A stretch of DNA of 64,000 bases, from assembly GCF_018595715.1 (NCBI RefSeq), contig NZ_JAHEOJ010000020.1, forward strand, positions 682,001-746,000, in the 5' to 3' direction. The DNA is from Glaciecola sp. XM2 (GTDB taxonomy: Bacteria > Pseudomonadota > Gammaproteobacteria > Enterobacterales > Alteromonadaceae). A program made the position numbers and the translations under genes. Positions 1 to 9,324 of the stretch are shown in pieces (within the stretch, counting starts at the first letter, position 1; every line of letters begins with the position of its first letter). The notes below the pieces were generated by a model that did no database searches, had not been told where the DNA came from, and worked only from the letters and a program-made list of their open reading frames with translations.

Positions 1-2169
1 GCACCGTTTGCGGTAGTAGGCGAGGCAACACAAGCCCTTCACCTTACCTTGAGCGACCGTTTGTTTGGCAATAAACCCATTGATATGCCCTTGGATGTAC
101 TGTTAGGCAAGCCGCCTAAAATGCATCGCGATGTCAGTTCAACAACAGCAAAGGGCGATGATTTCAGCACCGCTGGAATCGACTTAAACGATGCTGCCCA
201 GCGCTTACTGCAGCTCCCCACCATCGCTGAAAAAACCTTTCTTATTACCATTGGCGATAGAAGCGTGACCGGCATGGTCGCTCGAGATCAAATGGTCGGC
301 CCTTGGCAAGTACCCGTTGCCGATGTAGCGGTGACCACCAGCGCGTTTGACTCCTATCAGGGGGAAGCGATGGCAATGGGCGAGCGCACGCCAGTTGCAC
401 TCATTAACTATGGCGCATCTGCGCGTTTAGCGGTGGGAGAAACCATTACCAACATTGCTGCAGCCTATATTGGCGACATCAAACGCATCAAGCTTTCTGC
501 TAACTGGATGGCAGCAGCCGGTCATCCCGGTGAGGATGCTGGCCTATATGAAGCGGTAAAAGCCATTGGCGAAGAATTATGCCCTGCGCTAGGCTTAGCC
601 ATTCCAGTAGGTAAAGACTCCATGTCGATGAAGACCGCTTGGGATGATAAGTCTGTTACCGCGCCACTATCGCTGGTGATTACAGGCTTTGGCGCAGTAC
701 GTGATGTGCGCAAAACCTTAACGCCAGAGCTCGATACAAGCAACCAAGCAGGGGCCCTGTATTTACTTGATATTGCTCGTGGCAAACAGCGCTTAGGTGG
801 TTCATGTTTAGCGCAAGTTTATCAAGCTATTGGCAACCAAGCACCAGACGTAGACAGCGCAGCTGATTTACTAAGCTTTTTTAACGCCGTGCAGAGTATG
901 AATGAAAAAGGACTTATTCAGGCGTATCACGACCGTTCTGATGGCGGTGTTTTTGCCACGCTAGTAGAAATGGCCTTTGCGGCAAAAACTGGCTTAGATA
1001 TAGACGTGAGTGGATTAGGCACAGATGCAGCCGCTAGTTTGTTTAACGAAGAACTTGGCGCCGTATTACAAATATCAGATGAAAACATTGATGCGGTGAC
1101 GGCCATATTAAATACCCATGGTTTATCAGAGTGTTTCCACTCAATAGCCAAGCTAAACGCGGAAGACGAGATTCGCATAGTGCACAATGGTAAGACCATT
1201 ATGCAAAACACACGAGTGCATTACAGAACCCTTTGGGCTTCTACTACTCATGCTATGCAAACCCTTAGAGACAACCCTAAGTGCGCCGCGCAAGAGCACG
1301 CAGCTAAGCAAGATGCAAAAGACCCAGGCTTACACGCAAAACTAAGTTTTGACATAAATGAAGATGTTGCGGCCCCCTTTATTATTCGTGGGCATAAACC
1401 AAAACTTGCCGTGTTAAGGGAGCAAGGGGTGAACTCACATCTCGAAATGGCTGCCGCTTTCCACAGAGCAGGATTTGAGGCCATCGATGTGCATATGAGC
1501 GACTTGGCAAGTGGCAGAGCCAATTTAGAAGATTTTAATGGTCTAGTTGCCTGTGGCGGCTTTAGCTACGGTGATGTGTTAGGTGCAGGTGAGGGCTGGG
1601 CGAAGTCGATTTTATATCGCAACGCGCTGCGCGATCAGTTTGAAGCTTTCTTCCATCGTAAATCTACGTTTTCGCTGGGCGTGTGTAATGGCTGTCAGAT
1701 GATGTCAAATTTGAAGTCGTTAATCCCAGGTGCTGAATTATGGCCGCACTTTGTGACCAACGAGTCTGAGCGATTTGAAGCGCGCTTTGCGATGGTAGAG
1801 ATTGTTGAATCACCCTCTGTCATGCTTGCCGATATGCAAGGCTCGCGTATGCCAATTGCGGTTTCTCATGGTGAGGGGCGCGCAGAGCTCGCACAAGACA
1901 ATCAGCTGGCGCAAATCATTCAAAACAATCAACTATCTATGCAGTATGTTGATAATTTTGGCAAGGTGACTGAGCGTTATCCGGCTAATCCAAATGGCTC
2001 GCCGGCAGGCATAACAGGCTTAACCTCTTTAGATGGCCGCGCCACGATTATGATGCCTCACCCCGAGCGTGTATTTAGAACGGTGACAAATTCATGGCAT
2101 CCAGACGACTGGCAAGAAGATAGTCCATGGATGCGTATGTTTAGAAATGCTAGGCGCTTTGTCGGCTAG
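1..2169 (+). CDS. purL: Phosphoribosylformylglycinamidine synthase, C-terminal part (5' end outside window)
   Basis: The frame is open from base 1, so this is the C-terminal 722 residues of the large (about 1295-residue) single-chain FGAR amidotransferase, which makes FGAM from FGAR, glutamine and ATP in purine synthesis in the cytoplasm. Seen: the second AIR-synthase-like ATP-binding half ([13 protein letters not shown]) and a C-terminal class I glutaminase. The glutaminase has its nucleophile Cys in GVCNGCQMM (codon at 1684) and the His/Glu of PHPER (codons at 2059 and 2065). The gene reads intact to its stop and ends at a bidirectional terminator. The start lies upstream of the window. Confidence 0.97.
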   Translation, partial: APFAVVGEATQALHLTLSDRLFGNKPIDMPLDVLLGKPPKMHRDVSSTTAKGDDFSTAGIDLNDAAQRLLQLPTIAEKTFLITIGDRSVTGMVARDQMVGPWQVPVADVAVTTSAFDSYQGEAMAMGERTPVALINYGASARLAVGETITNIAAAYIGDIKRIKLSANWMAAAGHPGEDAGLYEAVKAIGEELCPALGLAIPVGKDSMSMKTAWDDKSVTAPLSLVITGFGAVRDVRKTLTPELDTSNQAGALYLLDIARGKQRLGGSCLAQVYQAIGNQAPDVDSAADLLSFFNAVQSMNEKGLIQAYHDRSDGGVFATLVEMAFAAKTGLDIDVSGLGTDAAASLFNEELGAVLQISDENIDAVTAILNTHGLSECFHSIAKLNAEDEIRIVHNGKTIMQNTRVHYRTLWASTTHAMQTLRDNPKCAAQEHAAKQDAKDPGLHAKLSFDINEDVAAPFIIRGHKPKLAVLREQGVNSHLEMAAAFHRAGFEAIDVHMSDLASGRANLEDFNGLVACGGFSYGDVLGAGEGWAKSILYRNALRDQFEAFFHRKSTFSLGVCNGCQMMSNLKSLIPGAELWPHFVTNESERFEARFAMVEIVESPSVMLADMQGSRMPIAVSHGEGRAELAQDNQLAQIIQNNQLSMQYVDNFGKVTERYPANPNGSPAGITGLTSLDGRATIMMPHPERVFRTVTNSWHPDDWQEDSPWMRMFRNARRFVG

Positions 2170-2187
2170 TGGTTAAGGCATGTTAAC

Positions 2188-2213
2188 AAACGCGCTAATT
2201 TAAGCGCGTTTTT
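2188..2213. terminator. Bidirectional intrinsic terminator between purL and smrA
   Basis: An 8-bp stem (AAACGCGC / GCGCGTTT) around the loop TAATTTAA, with T runs in both directions. It separates convergent purL and smrA; the smrA stop codon (2200-2202) lies inside the loop. Confidence 0.85.
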
Positions 2214-2784
2214 GATGCCTCTCGCGGTTAATAAGCTTTTGATTAGGGTGTTTTTTCAATAACACATACACCGCAGCGAGGCCGCCATGCTGTTTGAGCG
2301 CGGTGTGAAAGGCAATCACGATATCCATTTCTTTGAGCCATTGATTGACGTAGCTTTTCATAAAGCCCGGAAACGGCTTACTATTGAGACCTAAACCATG
2401 ATCAATCAGCAAACTGCGAATCCCGCGGGCATGACAGTCGCTCAAGGTGTTGTAAATGGTGAGGCGAGCATCTTCAAAAGACAGGTGCTTAAGCGTTAAG
2501 CGTGAGTCGATATCGTATTTTCCCAAGCGCAGATTTTTATATACGCCTTCTTGGATGCCATCTTGTTTGTAGGTAATAAAGTCATGGGGGTCCACTGGGT
2601 TAACGTATTCGACACTCAGTCCGTTGTCATCTAGTGCGACTTGTTTTTCTAGGGCTTCGCGTTTGAGTTTTTGCGCCAGCGTTTCTTGGTGCTTACCTTG
2701 TAAGTCAGCACGATTATTTTGCGCAAGGGGTTTGACGTCTTGCATCTGCTCCATAAAAGAAAGCTCATCATTTTGTTGCGTCAT
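2200..2784 (-). CDS. smrA: Smr-domain protein, SmrA type
   Basis: A 194-residue protein with a charged N-terminal half and a C-terminal Smr (small MutS-related) domain from about residue 90. Seen: a domain of the right length with HGLGLNSK in place of the usual HGKG motif, as in SmrA-type proteins. Smr domains are nucleic-acid endonucleases in several families; the cellular role of this paralogue is not clear. Start chosen from the strong GGGAGG upstream of ATG at 2784. It is convergent with purL. Confidence 0.8.
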   Translation of the reverse strand: MTQQNDELSFMEQMQDVKPLAQNNRADLQGKHQETLAQKLKREALEKQVALDDNGLSVEYVNPVDPHDFITYKQDGIQEGVYKNLRLGKYDIDSRLTLKHLSFEDARLTIYNTLSDCHARGIRSLLIDHGLGLNSKPFPGFMKSYVNQWLKEMDIVIAFHTALKQHGGLAAVYVLLKKHPNQKLINRERHQKRA

Positions 2785-2897
2785 ATTTACCTCCCGTTAT
2801 GCGCAGATGACAGAATCAGTCCTCACTACCTATTGCTTTATGACTACGGGAATACGCCTGCTTTGGCTCTTCGTTAATTTATAAAGTGGTCAGTGGC

Positions 2898-3542
2898 TTA
2901 CTTAAATAACCGGTAAGCCTGCTCAAAATTTGCTAACGAAGCATGACACTGAGCGACTAATGCAGGGTCAATAGCCGTAAAATCAGGGATGGCGACGGTC
3001 ACACATTTTGCTGCAACGGCGGCCTGCACCCCTACGCTAGAGTCTTCAAACACAAGTGTCTTTGCTGGGTCCACTTGTAACTTAGAACATGCCAGCAGGT
3101 ACGCCTCTGGTGAGGGTTTTGCTTCGCTTACATCATCTACCGTGACGATTACCGAGAAATCGTTTAAATACCCACTATGTTGAAAGCTCAGCTCAGTGCC
3201 GGTGCGCTGTGCTGAAGTCACTAAGCCTAAGGGGATATTGAGCGTCTTTGCGTGGGCAAAAAAGGCTTCAAATCCTTTTTTAAATGGCACGCCATTAGCA
3301 AAGTTGGTGCGTAAACGTTCACGCAAGTCATCTAAAAAAGCGGACCATGGAAAGTCAGCCGGAAATTCTCGTTTCGCCATATCAAAACAGGCTTGTGTAG
3401 GCAAGCCAACAAAGCGCTGATAGTCAGCGTCGTTATATTCAATGCCAAAGGCCTTAGTAGATGCTAACCAAGCACTCTTATTGCTGTGTTCGCTGTCGAA
3501 AATCGTACCGTCTTTATCAAAAAGAATAGCGTCAAACTGCAT
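2898..3542 (-). CDS. HAD-superfamily hydrolase (subfamily IA, beta-phosphoglucomutase-like)
   Basis: A 214-residue cytoplasmic phosphatase or phosphomutase of the haloacid dehalogenase fold. Seen: motif I DKDGT with both catalytic Asp residues near residues 9 and 11, a helical cap, motif II around LVTSAQ, motif III Lys in EAKPSPEAY, and motif IV VFEDSSVG. All catalytic residues are present, so it should be active; the substrate cannot be read from sequence. No strong ribosome site is visible before ATG 3542. A 113-base gap separates it from smrA, so it is probably transcribed alone. Confidence 0.85.
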   Translation of the reverse strand: MQFDAILFDKDGTIFDSEHSNKSAWLASTKAFGIEYNDADYQRFVGLPTQACFDMAKREFPADFPWSAFLDDLRERLRTNFANGVPFKKGFEAFFAHAKTLNIPLGLVTSAQRTGTELSFQHSGYLNDFSVIVTVDDVSEAKPSPEAYLLACSKLQVDPAKTLVFEDSSVGVQAAVAAKCVTVAIPDFTAIDPALVAQCHASLANFEQAYRLFK

Positions 3543-3924
3543 AGGGATGGCATCGCTCTTTAGTTATGTTTATATGAAGAGTGCACTTTGATTAGCACAA
3601 CATCAACTTCACTTCTGTAGAGCATAAATATAGCAGAGATTGAGGGCAAATAGAAAAAACGAAAGGCCTTAAGGGTTTGTTAAAAATAAGATGGCAACAA
3701 GCCTAATGTTTTGCTTATCTGGTTAAAAATTAGTTTACCTCACGTGTAAAATAATTTGCTTTAAAAAAATTGAACTTACGGCAATCTTCCCTTCAGCTCT
3801 TTTGCTTGACCAACGCATTGTAAGATCTGAGTTTGCTTGCTCAAACCCCTAATTCTGGGGGCATGCAGTAAGCAAAACGTTTAACGCATGATTATCATGT
3901 ATCGCATATAAGAAGAAGGTCGCC
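3543..3924. other. Intergenic region with hairpin leader before the first TonB receptor
   Basis: 382 bases without a gene between a leftward and a rightward gene, so it must hold two promoters; I cannot place either confidently. A nested inverted repeat is visible at about 3831-3878: TTTGCTT pairs with AAGCAAA (outer) and CCCC with GGGG (inner). It could fold in the receptor leader RNA. The receptor's ribosome site AGAAGAAGG is at its right edge. Confidence 0.4.
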
Positions 3925-6912
3925 ATGACTAATAAAAACGCTTACCCCACATTTATTCCCAAACTTTTAACGCTCTCAATTGCAGCTACGCTATCGTGCT
4001 CTGTTTTTGCGCAACAAACACAAACACCCGACCCGTCAGAAGAAGTAGAGAAGATTGCAGTAGTCGGTACTCACATTAAAGGTGGCGCGGTCGCAGAGGC
4101 GCTAGCAGTATCTGTTATTTCAGCGGAAGACATTGGAAACCTAGGTCTCGATTCAGTTGATGAATTGTTACAGCTTATTCCAGAAAATGGACAAAACTTC
4201 TTTTCTGAAGCCGCGAATATAAGCGGTGGTGTCAATGCTGCGCGCGGCGACATTGGAACCTACAACTTACGTAACTTAGGTACCGGTAATACGCTTGTAT
4301 TATTAAATGGTCGTCGTTTAGTTAACTCAGCTTCTTATCAAACTGAGGAAGTCGGTGGTAGCTTTGTGCCGGTTAATTCTGTCAACGTCAATACTATTCC
4401 CGTGCACGGCTTGAGTCGTGTTGAGGTATTACGAGATGGTGCATCAGCTATTTATGGAGCTGATGCGGTGGCGGGTGTGGTAAACCATGTGCTTAAATCA
4501 AATTTTGACGGCTTTACCGTGACCGGACGTTGGGCTGAATATGACAACACGCCGCGTGATGATCAAACCATTACCGTGGAATGGGGTAAAGACTTAAATG
4601 ACGGCCGCACTAATGTGAGTGCGTTCTACAGTTATTTTTCACGCGACAGAGTCAATTCTCAAGATGATCCTCGATGGGCAAACGCCGACTTAAGCGAGCG
4701 GGTTCCCCTTGATTCACCGTGGTTTGGTTTAGCTGCTTGGCGCAACGATAGTGCTAACTCTATATTCGGACAGTTCGATATTATCAGCTCTGCGCCGGCA
4801 AGCCTTCGAGGCGTGATCACCGATAACTCTGGTGAGTTTGAAACTTACCCGTTAGGCGATCCCCGTTGTCAATATACGATCAACGCGACGACCTGTGGTG
4901 GCGTTGACGGGCAAGGTACGTTTAGAAGTAATCTAAATGCAAATCGTGATTTGGTATCTGAATTGACTCGACATAACTTGTTTGTGTTTATCAATCATGA
5001 CTTTGCAAATGGTGTTGAAGGATTCACAGAGCTCTCATACTATCAGTCAGAAACGAACCTGTTTCGCCAAGGCTCAGCACCTTTTACAACATCTCGTCTG
5101 CGAGTTGGTGCAGCTAACTATTACAATCCATTAGGGCCGTGCGGCTCTCCTAATCGACTAGATGCGTCGCTCATTGGTAATATCTCTTGCGATGGTCTTG
5201 AGCTCGAAATTGACAACTACCGATTTGATGAAGTGCCGCGCATTGTAGACAATGACGGTGATACTTATCGAATCTTACAAGGCTTTAGAGGCGAGTTTGG
5301 CGATTGGAGTTGGGAAACTGCCTTGGCTTATTCAAAAGCAACAAAAGAAGATATTACCCGTAACCGCGTATCAAATATCTTGATTTCTGAAGCATTATTT
5401 GACCCAACGCCAGCGGCATACAACCCTTTCACCGGTGTGGAGAACTCAAACATTGAACGCGCTTTAATTGACGTGCGTCGTGACAATGAAACAGAGCTAA
5501 CCACCTTTGATGTGAAGTTTGCTCACCCAGAGATTTTTACCTTACCTGCTGGTCCTGTTGGTTTCGTGCTAGGTCTAGAATATCGTGAAGAAACCTTTAT
5601 TGACGACCGCGACGACCGCCTAGACGGGACCATCCAGTTTACCGATTATGAAGGCGATACCTATCCATTTGTATCAGATGTGGTGAACTCAAGCCCGAGT
5701 CCCGATAGCGAAGGAGAGCGTGACGTCACCTCATTGTTTGCAGAATTTAACCTGCCTTTACACAGCACCTTAAACGTCCAAGCGGCAATACGTTATGAAG
5801 ATTTTTCTGACGTGGGTGATACAACCGTAGGTAAACTTGCATTCGGATGGCGCCCTTCTGATATGTTTTTGTTGAGAGGCTCGTGGTCAGAAGCATTTCG
5901 TGCACCTAACCTCGTCACTATCAATGAGAGCATTGTTGCTCGTAATAACACGCGCACTGACTTTACGTGCCTGTACGCAGCAGAGAATGGCGGTGATCCT
6001 AACCAAACAACGCTAGACTGTGTTAACTCCGTGCAGCGTATTGCACAAGGAAGCGACCAGTTAGACCCGGAAGAATCCACCAATACCTCAGTAGGATTCG
6101 TATTGACGCCCACTGACAATTTGACTTTTACGCTCGACTACTGGTCCATCGAAAAAGAAAACACTATTGGTTTGTTTGGAGAAGAAAACCACACGGTACT
6201 CGACCTGTTTTTACGCTTACAAGCAGGTACAGCGAATTGTGCGGGTGCGACCTTTAACCCTGCAGTATCAAGACAAGAAGCGGGCGCGGGTGAAAGCGCA
6301 ATCTACTTAGCAGCCGGTATTTGTCCTGCGGGCGACATTGAGTTTATCGATGATCAGTATTTGAACTTAGATACCCGTGAATTAGCAGGTTACGACATTG
6401 GTATTTATTATGATTTAGATACCGATATTGGTGACTTTAAATTCAGCTATAACGGCTCTTTTATTGACAAGTTCGAGCAAGCCGCTGGTGGAGATTCATC
6501 ACGCCTGGTAGAGGCGCAAGAAGCAGGGCTAGTACCCGCCAACTTCCCAGTGGCAGGATTTGCTGATCTGATTGGTCAAAATGGTAATCAAGAAGAGCGC
6601 CACTCAATGCGCGTAAGCTGGCGTAAAGAGGCGTTCGGTGCATCCTTAAGCGGCAACAAGATTGGCAGCTTCTATGACGCTGATTTGACTTTAGATGACG
6701 GTACGCGCTATATCTTGCCATCTATGACCACCTACAATGCTACCTTTGACTACCGTGTTGAGATCAGTGATGTAAATACCCGATTCAGACTCGGCATTCG
6801 TAACTTAACCGATGAGCGAGCACCTTTGGCAGACGGCTCCTTTGGTTACTTTGTAGACGCTCATAGTGACTTAGGTCGTAGCTATTATCTGGATGTACAG
6901 GCACGTTTCTAA
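3925..6912 (+). CDS. TonB-dependent outer-membrane receptor
   Basis: A 995-residue receptor: Sec signal peptide ending near ...SVFAQ (about residue 29), plug domain (about 45-175, with NLGTGNTLVLLNGRRL and EVLRDGASAIYGADAVAG), then a beta-barrel ending in an aromatic residue (YYLDVQARF), as expected for outer-membrane insertion. The plug resembles receptors of the Alteromonadales/Xanthomonadales type used for large or organic ligands. The substrate is unknown. It lies upstream of, and in the same direction as, an alkylsulfatase-like lipoprotein, but a strong terminator separates them. The AAGAAGG ribosome site supports this start. Confidence 0.9.
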   Translation: MTNKNAYPTFIPKLLTLSIAATLSCSVFAQQTQTPDPSEEVEKIAVVGTHIKGGAVAEALAVSVISAEDIGNLGLDSVDELLQLIPENGQNFFSEAANISGGVNAARGDIGTYNLRNLGTGNTLVLLNGRRLVNSASYQTEEVGGSFVPVNSVNVNTIPVHGLSRVEVLRDGASAIYGADAVAGVVNHVLKSNFDGFTVTGRWAEYDNTPRDDQTITVEWGKDLNDGRTNVSAFYSYFSRDRVNSQDDPRWANADLSERVPLDSPWFGLAAWRNDSANSIFGQFDIISSAPASLRGVITDNSGEFETYPLGDPRCQYTINATTCGGVDGQGTFRSNLNANRDLVSELTRHNLFVFINHDFANGVEGFTELSYYQSETNLFRQGSAPFTTSRLRVGAANYYNPLGPCGSPNRLDASLIGNISCDGLELEIDNYRFDEVPRIVDNDGDTYRILQGFRGEFGDWSWETALAYSKATKEDITRNRVSNILISEALFDPTPAAYNPFTGVENSNIERALIDVRRDNETELTTFDVKFAHPEIFTLPAGPVGFVLGLEYREETFIDDRDDRLDGTIQFTDYEGDTYPFVSDVVNSSPSPDSEGERDVTSLFAEFNLPLHSTLNVQAAIRYEDFSDVGDTTVGKLAFGWRPSDMFLLRGSWSEAFRAPNLVTINESIVARNNTRTDFTCLYAAENGGDPNQTTLDCVNSVQRIAQGSDQLDPEESTNTSVGFVLTPTDNLTFTLDYWSIEKENTIGLFGEENHTVLDLFLRLQAGTANCAGATFNPAVSRQEAGAGESAIYLAAGICPAGDIEFIDDQYLNLDTRELAGYDIGIYYDLDTDIGDFKFSYNGSFIDKFEQAAGGDSSRLVEAQEAGLVPANFPVAGFADLIGQNGNQEERHSMRVSWRKEAFGASLSGNKIGSFYDADLTLDDGTRYILPSMTTYNATFDYRVEISDVNTRFRLGIRNLTDERAPLADGSFGYFVDAHSDLGRSYYLDVQARF

Positions 6913-6941
6913 GCGCATTTGCATTTCATCTTTGCTTGTTG

Positions 6942-6979
6942 AAGCTCTAAATCACCACTGTGTGATTTAGAGCTTTTTT
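6942..6979 (+). terminator. Intrinsic terminator after TonB receptor
   Basis: A perfect 13-bp stem (AAGCTCTAAATCA / TGATTTAGAGCTT) with an 8-base loop followed by T6. It ends the receptor transcript before the alkylsulfatase-like gene. Confidence 0.92.
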
Positions 6980-7076
6980 GTAAATGGCGCATCTTTACTG
7001 AAAAGGCATGTAACTATACCGCAACTTACGCTTATCGTGATAAACTTCTTGTATACGTTTTTGCCACGAGGTTTAT

Positions 7077-9032
7077 ATGCGCTTTTTCGCTCTTGTCGCT
7101 ACTTTTTTCTTATTCTCTTGCCAACCCTCTGTACCTGAAAATACCGCATCCACAAGTAGCGCTACCTCGCATACCATAGAGGAACAAAAGAAAGTAAGCG
7201 CAGCACTTGATATCGACAGTTTAGTGGATTTTGAACAGGCCAATAGAGGTCTTATTGCAAGTGCCGAAGACTTAAAAATTTATCATCAAAACGGCACTCT
7301 TATTTGGGATAATGGTGCTTATCAGTTTATACAAGGCGACGCGCCAGCCACGGCTAACCCTAGTTTATGGCGACAAGAAAAACTCAATAATATCAGTGGT
7401 TTGTTTAAGGTGGTAGACGGTATTTATCAAATCCGCGGCTTCGATTTGGCTAATATGACGATTATTGAAGGTGACAGTGGATGGATTATTGTCGACCCAT
7501 TGACCTCTGCTGAGACGGCCAATGCGGCACTCAAATTTGCCCAAAAGCACTTGGGCGTGCACCCCATCACGGCTATTTTAATGACCCACGCACACATAGA
7601 CCATTTTGGTGGCGTGTTAGGCATCGCTTCATCGCAAGAAATTACGCAGCAAGGTATTCGCGTTATCGCACCTAATGGGTTTATGGAAGCGGCCACCAGT
7701 GAGAACATTATTGCCGGGGTCGCGATGGCGAGGCGCTCAGCCTATATGTATGGTAAAAACCTTGAAAAAGCGCCCACCGGAGCCTTAGGTTCCGGCTTAG
7801 GTAAATCGCCTGCATTTGGCACATTTACCATTGCTACGCCTACCGAGCTCATCGGCGCAGACGATACCGCGTTAAATATAGACGGCATTGACTTTGTTTT
7901 TCAAGATGCATCAGGCACAGAGTCTATTGCAGAATTTACCTTCTACTTACCCCAGTTTAAGGCATTTGCAGGGGCGGAGTTAGTTTCGCGCAATATGCAT
8001 AATTTATATACATTGCGCGGTGCACAAGTGAGAGATGGGCTTCGTTGGAGCGTTGAAATTGATCAAGCCCTACAAATGTTTGGTGATGCCGAGGTATATT
8101 TTGGCAGTCATCATTGGCCGGTGTGGGGTAATCAAGAGGTGCGCACGTTTTTAGCTAATCAGCGCGACCTTTACAAATTTATTCATGACCAAAGCGTGCG
8201 TTTAATGAATATGGGGCTCACAGCAAATGAAATTGCTGAGCAAATTGTTCTTCCAAGCACGCTAAACGAATATTTTGCAAATCGAGGTTACTACGGTACC
8301 TTACGCCATAATGCGAAAGCGGTTTATCAATTTTACATGGGTTGGTTTGATGCAAACCCGGCCAATTTGAATCCGTTGCCGCCAGCTGAGTCGGCAGTCA
8401 AATATGTGCAAATGATGGGGGGCGCTGAGAACATTCTGCTTGCTGCTCAGCAAGATTTTGACAACGGTGAATATCGTTGGGTAGCGCAATTGCTCAATCA
8501 CTTGGTATTCGCCCAGCCTGAGAATACCCAAGCAAAAACGCTATTGGCAAAAACCTATGAACAATTAGCGTATCAAGCAGAATCAGGTCCATGGCGTAAT
8601 TTTTATCTCACTGGCGCACAAGAATTAATGCAAGGGCGCTCTGAGCGCGGTATTGAGTTGGCTTTGATGAAAGGGATTTTAGTTAACACCCCCGTAAAAA
8701 AATTCTTTGAATCGATGTCGGTAAGGCTAAATAGCGACTCTGCCGACGGTGAGCACTACCGAGTGGCATTAGTGTTCACAGATTTAGATGAACGCTATTT
8801 GCTAGAAGTGAAAAACTCTGTCCTGCATCATCGCGTTTTTGACGGCTCTGAGGTAGATGCAACACTTTTTCTTACCCACGAATTGTTTGTGCATATCCTG
8901 ATTAACCAAGCGGGCGTTAGAGAGACATTGCTCTCAGATGATTTGAGTATCGATGGCAGTCTATTGGATTTAATTGGCTTTTTCAGTTTGTTTGATAAGC
9001 CACAGGGCAAGTTTAATATCGTCACCCCTTGA
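7077..9032 (+). CDS. Alkylsulfatase-like metallo-beta-lactamase-fold lipoprotein
   Basis: A 651-residue member of the linear alkylsulfatase (SdsA1/YjcS) family, which hydrolyses primary or secondary alkyl sulfates at a binuclear zinc site. Seen: a lipobox-type N-terminus (LFLFSC, Cys near residue 15), the zinc motif THAHIDH near residue 170, the metallo-lactamase core, a helical dimerisation region, and a C-terminal SCP2-like domain that usually provides a hydrophobic substrate pocket. Full length for the family. The lipobox suggests membrane anchoring on the periplasmic or outer side, whereas many relatives are soluble. GAGG precedes the ATG. The actual substrate is unproven. Confidence 0.88.
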   Translation: MRFFALVATFFLFSCQPSVPENTASTSSATSHTIEEQKKVSAALDIDSLVDFEQANRGLIASAEDLKIYHQNGTLIWDNGAYQFIQGDAPATANPSLWRQEKLNNISGLFKVVDGIYQIRGFDLANMTIIEGDSGWIIVDPLTSAETANAALKFAQKHLGVHPITAILMTHAHIDHFGGVLGIASSQEITQQGIRVIAPNGFMEAATSENIIAGVAMARRSAYMYGKNLEKAPTGALGSGLGKSPAFGTFTIATPTELIGADDTALNIDGIDFVFQDASGTESIAEFTFYLPQFKAFAGAELVSRNMHNLYTLRGAQVRDGLRWSVEIDQALQMFGDAEVYFGSHHWPVWGNQEVRTFLANQRDLYKFIHDQSVRLMNMGLTANEIAEQIVLPSTLNEYFANRGYYGTLRHNAKAVYQFYMGWFDANPANLNPLPPAESAVKYVQMMGGAENILLAAQQDFDNGEYRWVAQLLNHLVFAQPENTQAKTLLAKTYEQLAYQAESGPWRNFYLTGAQELMQGRSERGIELALMKGILVNTPVKKFFESMSVRLNSDSADGEHYRVALVFTDLDERYLLEVKNSVLHHRVFDGSEVDATLFLTHELFVHILINQAGVRETLLSDDLSIDGSLLDLIGFFSLFDKPQGKFNIVTP

Positions 9033-9324
9033 GTGTTTAAACGCATTTTTAACGTGCTAGTTGAAAAACTGGCTTGACGATTTTTCATCGCCAAGCCAAG
9101 GGCACGTTAGATGCTTAAACACCTAACGCTTACTGCTGTTTCTCACTTGTTGCGGGTTGACCATAGCTAAGCGAGCGGGGCCCATGAAGCACTTTAAATT
9201 AGCACTTTACAATAATATGCGACCGTAGTGGATACAATACGTGTTCCGCGTCTATTTACCTGGGTGACATATACTGTTCAACAAAGGCCGAGGATGCTTT
9301 TTGTATGACCTACTGTATGTAGCC

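Noticed and set aside
9071-9097. Terminator after the alkylsulfatase-like gene
   Set aside because: GGCTTG-CGAT pairs with ATCG-CAAGCC with a mismatch, and no T run follows on either strand.
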